Shown: positions 5,226 through 6,353 of the stretch, one piece after another | Layout of the letters: every line of letters begins with the position of its first letter | How positions within the stretch are numbered: the stretch's first letter is position 1 | Source of the DNA: Methanosarcinaceae archaeon | Lineage (GTDB): Archaea > Halobacteriota > Methanosarcinia > Methanosarcinales > Methanosarcinaceae | Direction of reading: 5' to 3' | NCBI GenBank assembly: GCA_030596385.1 | Contig: JAUVKD010000053.1 | Span: 1-6,353, forward strand | DNA: 6,353 nt | Translations under genes and position numbers: made by a program | The notes under the pieces: generated by a model | Told to the model about the DNA's origin: nothing | Database searches by the model: none | What the model saw: only the letters and a program-made list of their open reading frames with translations

Positions 5226-6353
5226 GCAGGCAGTATCGCCTGTTATTGGATTTTTGTTAGTTGTAGTTATACTCACAAGTCTGCTCACAAACATTCAGGT
5301 ACGTTCCGTACCTGTCTGGAACATGGAAGAAGAAATGCAGCATCTTAATGTCATGTATGATGACTTTAAGATCTTTAAATCAACCATAGAAAATACGGCT
5401 GTTAGCGGAACATATCAATCGACCCCGCAGAGCATGGGTACATTTTATTCAAAAAAACTAATATTCTACAATCCCTCAGCCGGCGCGCTTGGAACATTTG
5501 ACATAAACAGGAACAAATGGATGTGCATTACCTACGATGAGATTCAGCCTGACGGCACCATTGAAAGAAACATAGAAAAGAACATCACAAGCAGCACCAT
5601 TACATACTCTCTTAGCGGACTCAGGCGTTATAACGATTTTACATACGAATACGGACTCATCCGTCGCGGCGGGAATTACACACAAAGCGAACAGACAATG
5701 GTCAGCGGTGACAGCATCTACTTGATCGGAATAAATGCCACACAAAGCCGCGAAACAGTAGCATCCTACGAAAAGATCGGTGTGAACGCCTATCCTGTTT
5801 CTGTTCCGGAAAACAGCTGTCTTGGCACAAACATCCGGCTGGATATTTGCACGGATTATCCTGTGTGGTGGGTCAACACACTAAACGAAATGAGCGGTGT
5901 CACTGCGTCAAGTACCGGAAACATCGTACATGCAATATTTGACAAGAACATGAACATCAGGATGGGCGAGGTCATGGTCTCGCCATCACGTTTGGGAATG
6001 CCACAGCGCCTGGGTCCCTGTCGCATCATGCGAGTAAATTACCAGGGCGAGAACGTTCCGGTCGAAAGCTCATACGAGATAACCTTTGAAGCACAGGACA
6101 GATACAACAACCCTGTCCCGAATGTCATGATAAATTTTGATGTCAACAGCAGCAAACCGCTTGGAATGGAGGGAAGTGTGTCGCCCGCATCCATGATCAC
6201 AGGTGCGGACGGCCGGGCGCTGACCACTCTTTCAACAGGTGGTGCAGGGTTCTATTACATAGATGTTACCGCAGCCGGTGCTGCCATTTCATCACACCGC
6301 TATACTGCTTCATCGCAGGGCGGTGTCATGACACTCAGCGCAGTACAAAACCC
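5191..6353 (+). CDS. Secreted protein with prepilin-type N-terminus and Ig-like domain (partial)
   Basis: The frame is open to the window edge: 387 codons and no stop, so the C-terminus is missing. From GTG 5191 the N-terminus is basic (Arg6, Lys7), then C11-E-Q and the prepilin motif AVSPVIG (14-20), with a hydrophobic helix to about 32. This is the class-III signal of archaeal pilins and pilin-like proteins, but the protein is far longer than a pilin. Residues about 40-270 form an unrecognised, probably beta-rich extracellular region. From about 285 it resembles an invasin/Big_1 Ig domain: F-E-A-Q-D-R-Y-N-N-P-V-P-N-V (299-312), then GSVSPASMIT, D340-G-R-A and YYIDVTAAG, the family's usual pattern. 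Inferred role: minor pilin, tip adhesin or membrane-anchored surface protein. An ATG at 5119 is in frame but would add 24 residues before the leader. It diverges from the MamK-like gene. Confidence 0.85.
   Translation, partial: MNQLLRKILNCEQAVSPVIGFLLVVVILTSLLTNIQVRSVPVWNMEEEMQHLNVMYDDFKIFKSTIENTAVSGTYQSTPQSMGTFYSKKLIFYNPSAGALGTFDINRNKWMCITYDEIQPDGTIERNIEKNITSSTITYSLSGLRRYNDFTYEYGLIRRGGNYTQSEQTMVSGDSIYLIGINATQSRETVASYEKIGVNAYPVSVPENSCLGTNIRLDICTDYPVWWVNTLNEMSGVTASSTGNIVHAIFDKNMNIRMGEVMVSPSRLGMPQRLGPCRIMRVNYQGENVPVESSYEITFEAQDRYNNPVPNVMINFDVNSSKPLGMEGSVSPASMITGADGRALTTLSTGGAGFYYIDVTAAGAAISSHRYTASSQGGVMTLSAVQN

Noticed and set aside
1..6353. CRISPR array, tRNA or rRNA genes
   Set aside because: No regularly spaced direct repeats and no cloverleaf or rRNA-like segment were seen on reading either strand.

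Overview
The window looks like chromosomal DNA of a euryarchaeon, most likely a Methanosarcinales-type methanogen or methanotroph relative. Supporting signs are class-III (prepilin-type) leaders of the archaeal A-V-S-x-V-I-G form, TATA-box promoters, an AGGAGTGAT-type ribosome binding site, an ArlD/E-like domain, and transposase remnants that read like those common in Methanosarcina. The species assignment is inference; nothing here fixes it.

Layout. At 1-289 there is no convincing gene, only a GC-rich block, palindromes and a possible leftward promoter. At 290-1170 two tandem leftward genes encode paralogous archaeal pilins, driven from a TATA box at 1247-1254. At 1261-1850 lies a graveyard of mobile DNA: the 3' end of a TnpB (IS200/IS605-IS1341) gene that stops just upstream of the pilin TATA box, then a decayed DDE-type transposase in the opposite direction. 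At 1902-4899 there is a leftward two-gene unit: first a MamK-like actin ATPase (352 aa), then a 630-aa protein with an N-terminal ArlD/E (FlaD/FlaE)-like domain followed by a very long coiled coil built on an 84-residue repeat. A hairpin plus T-run separates the two. At 4900-5190 is a divergent promoter region with inverted repeats and an apparent N-terminal remnant of a DUF488 gene. From 5191 to the window end, rightward and unfinished, is a large secreted protein with a prepilin-type N-terminus and an invasin-like Ig domain.

Working model (inference): the actin-like filament protein and the ArlD/E-coiled-coil protein form a cytoskeletal module, perhaps positioning or coupling a surface filament (pilus or archaellum) in the cell. 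The flanking pilins and pilin-like adhesin would be candidate clients. A MamK-type actin paired with a fused archaellum-ring domain is the most unusual point of the window.
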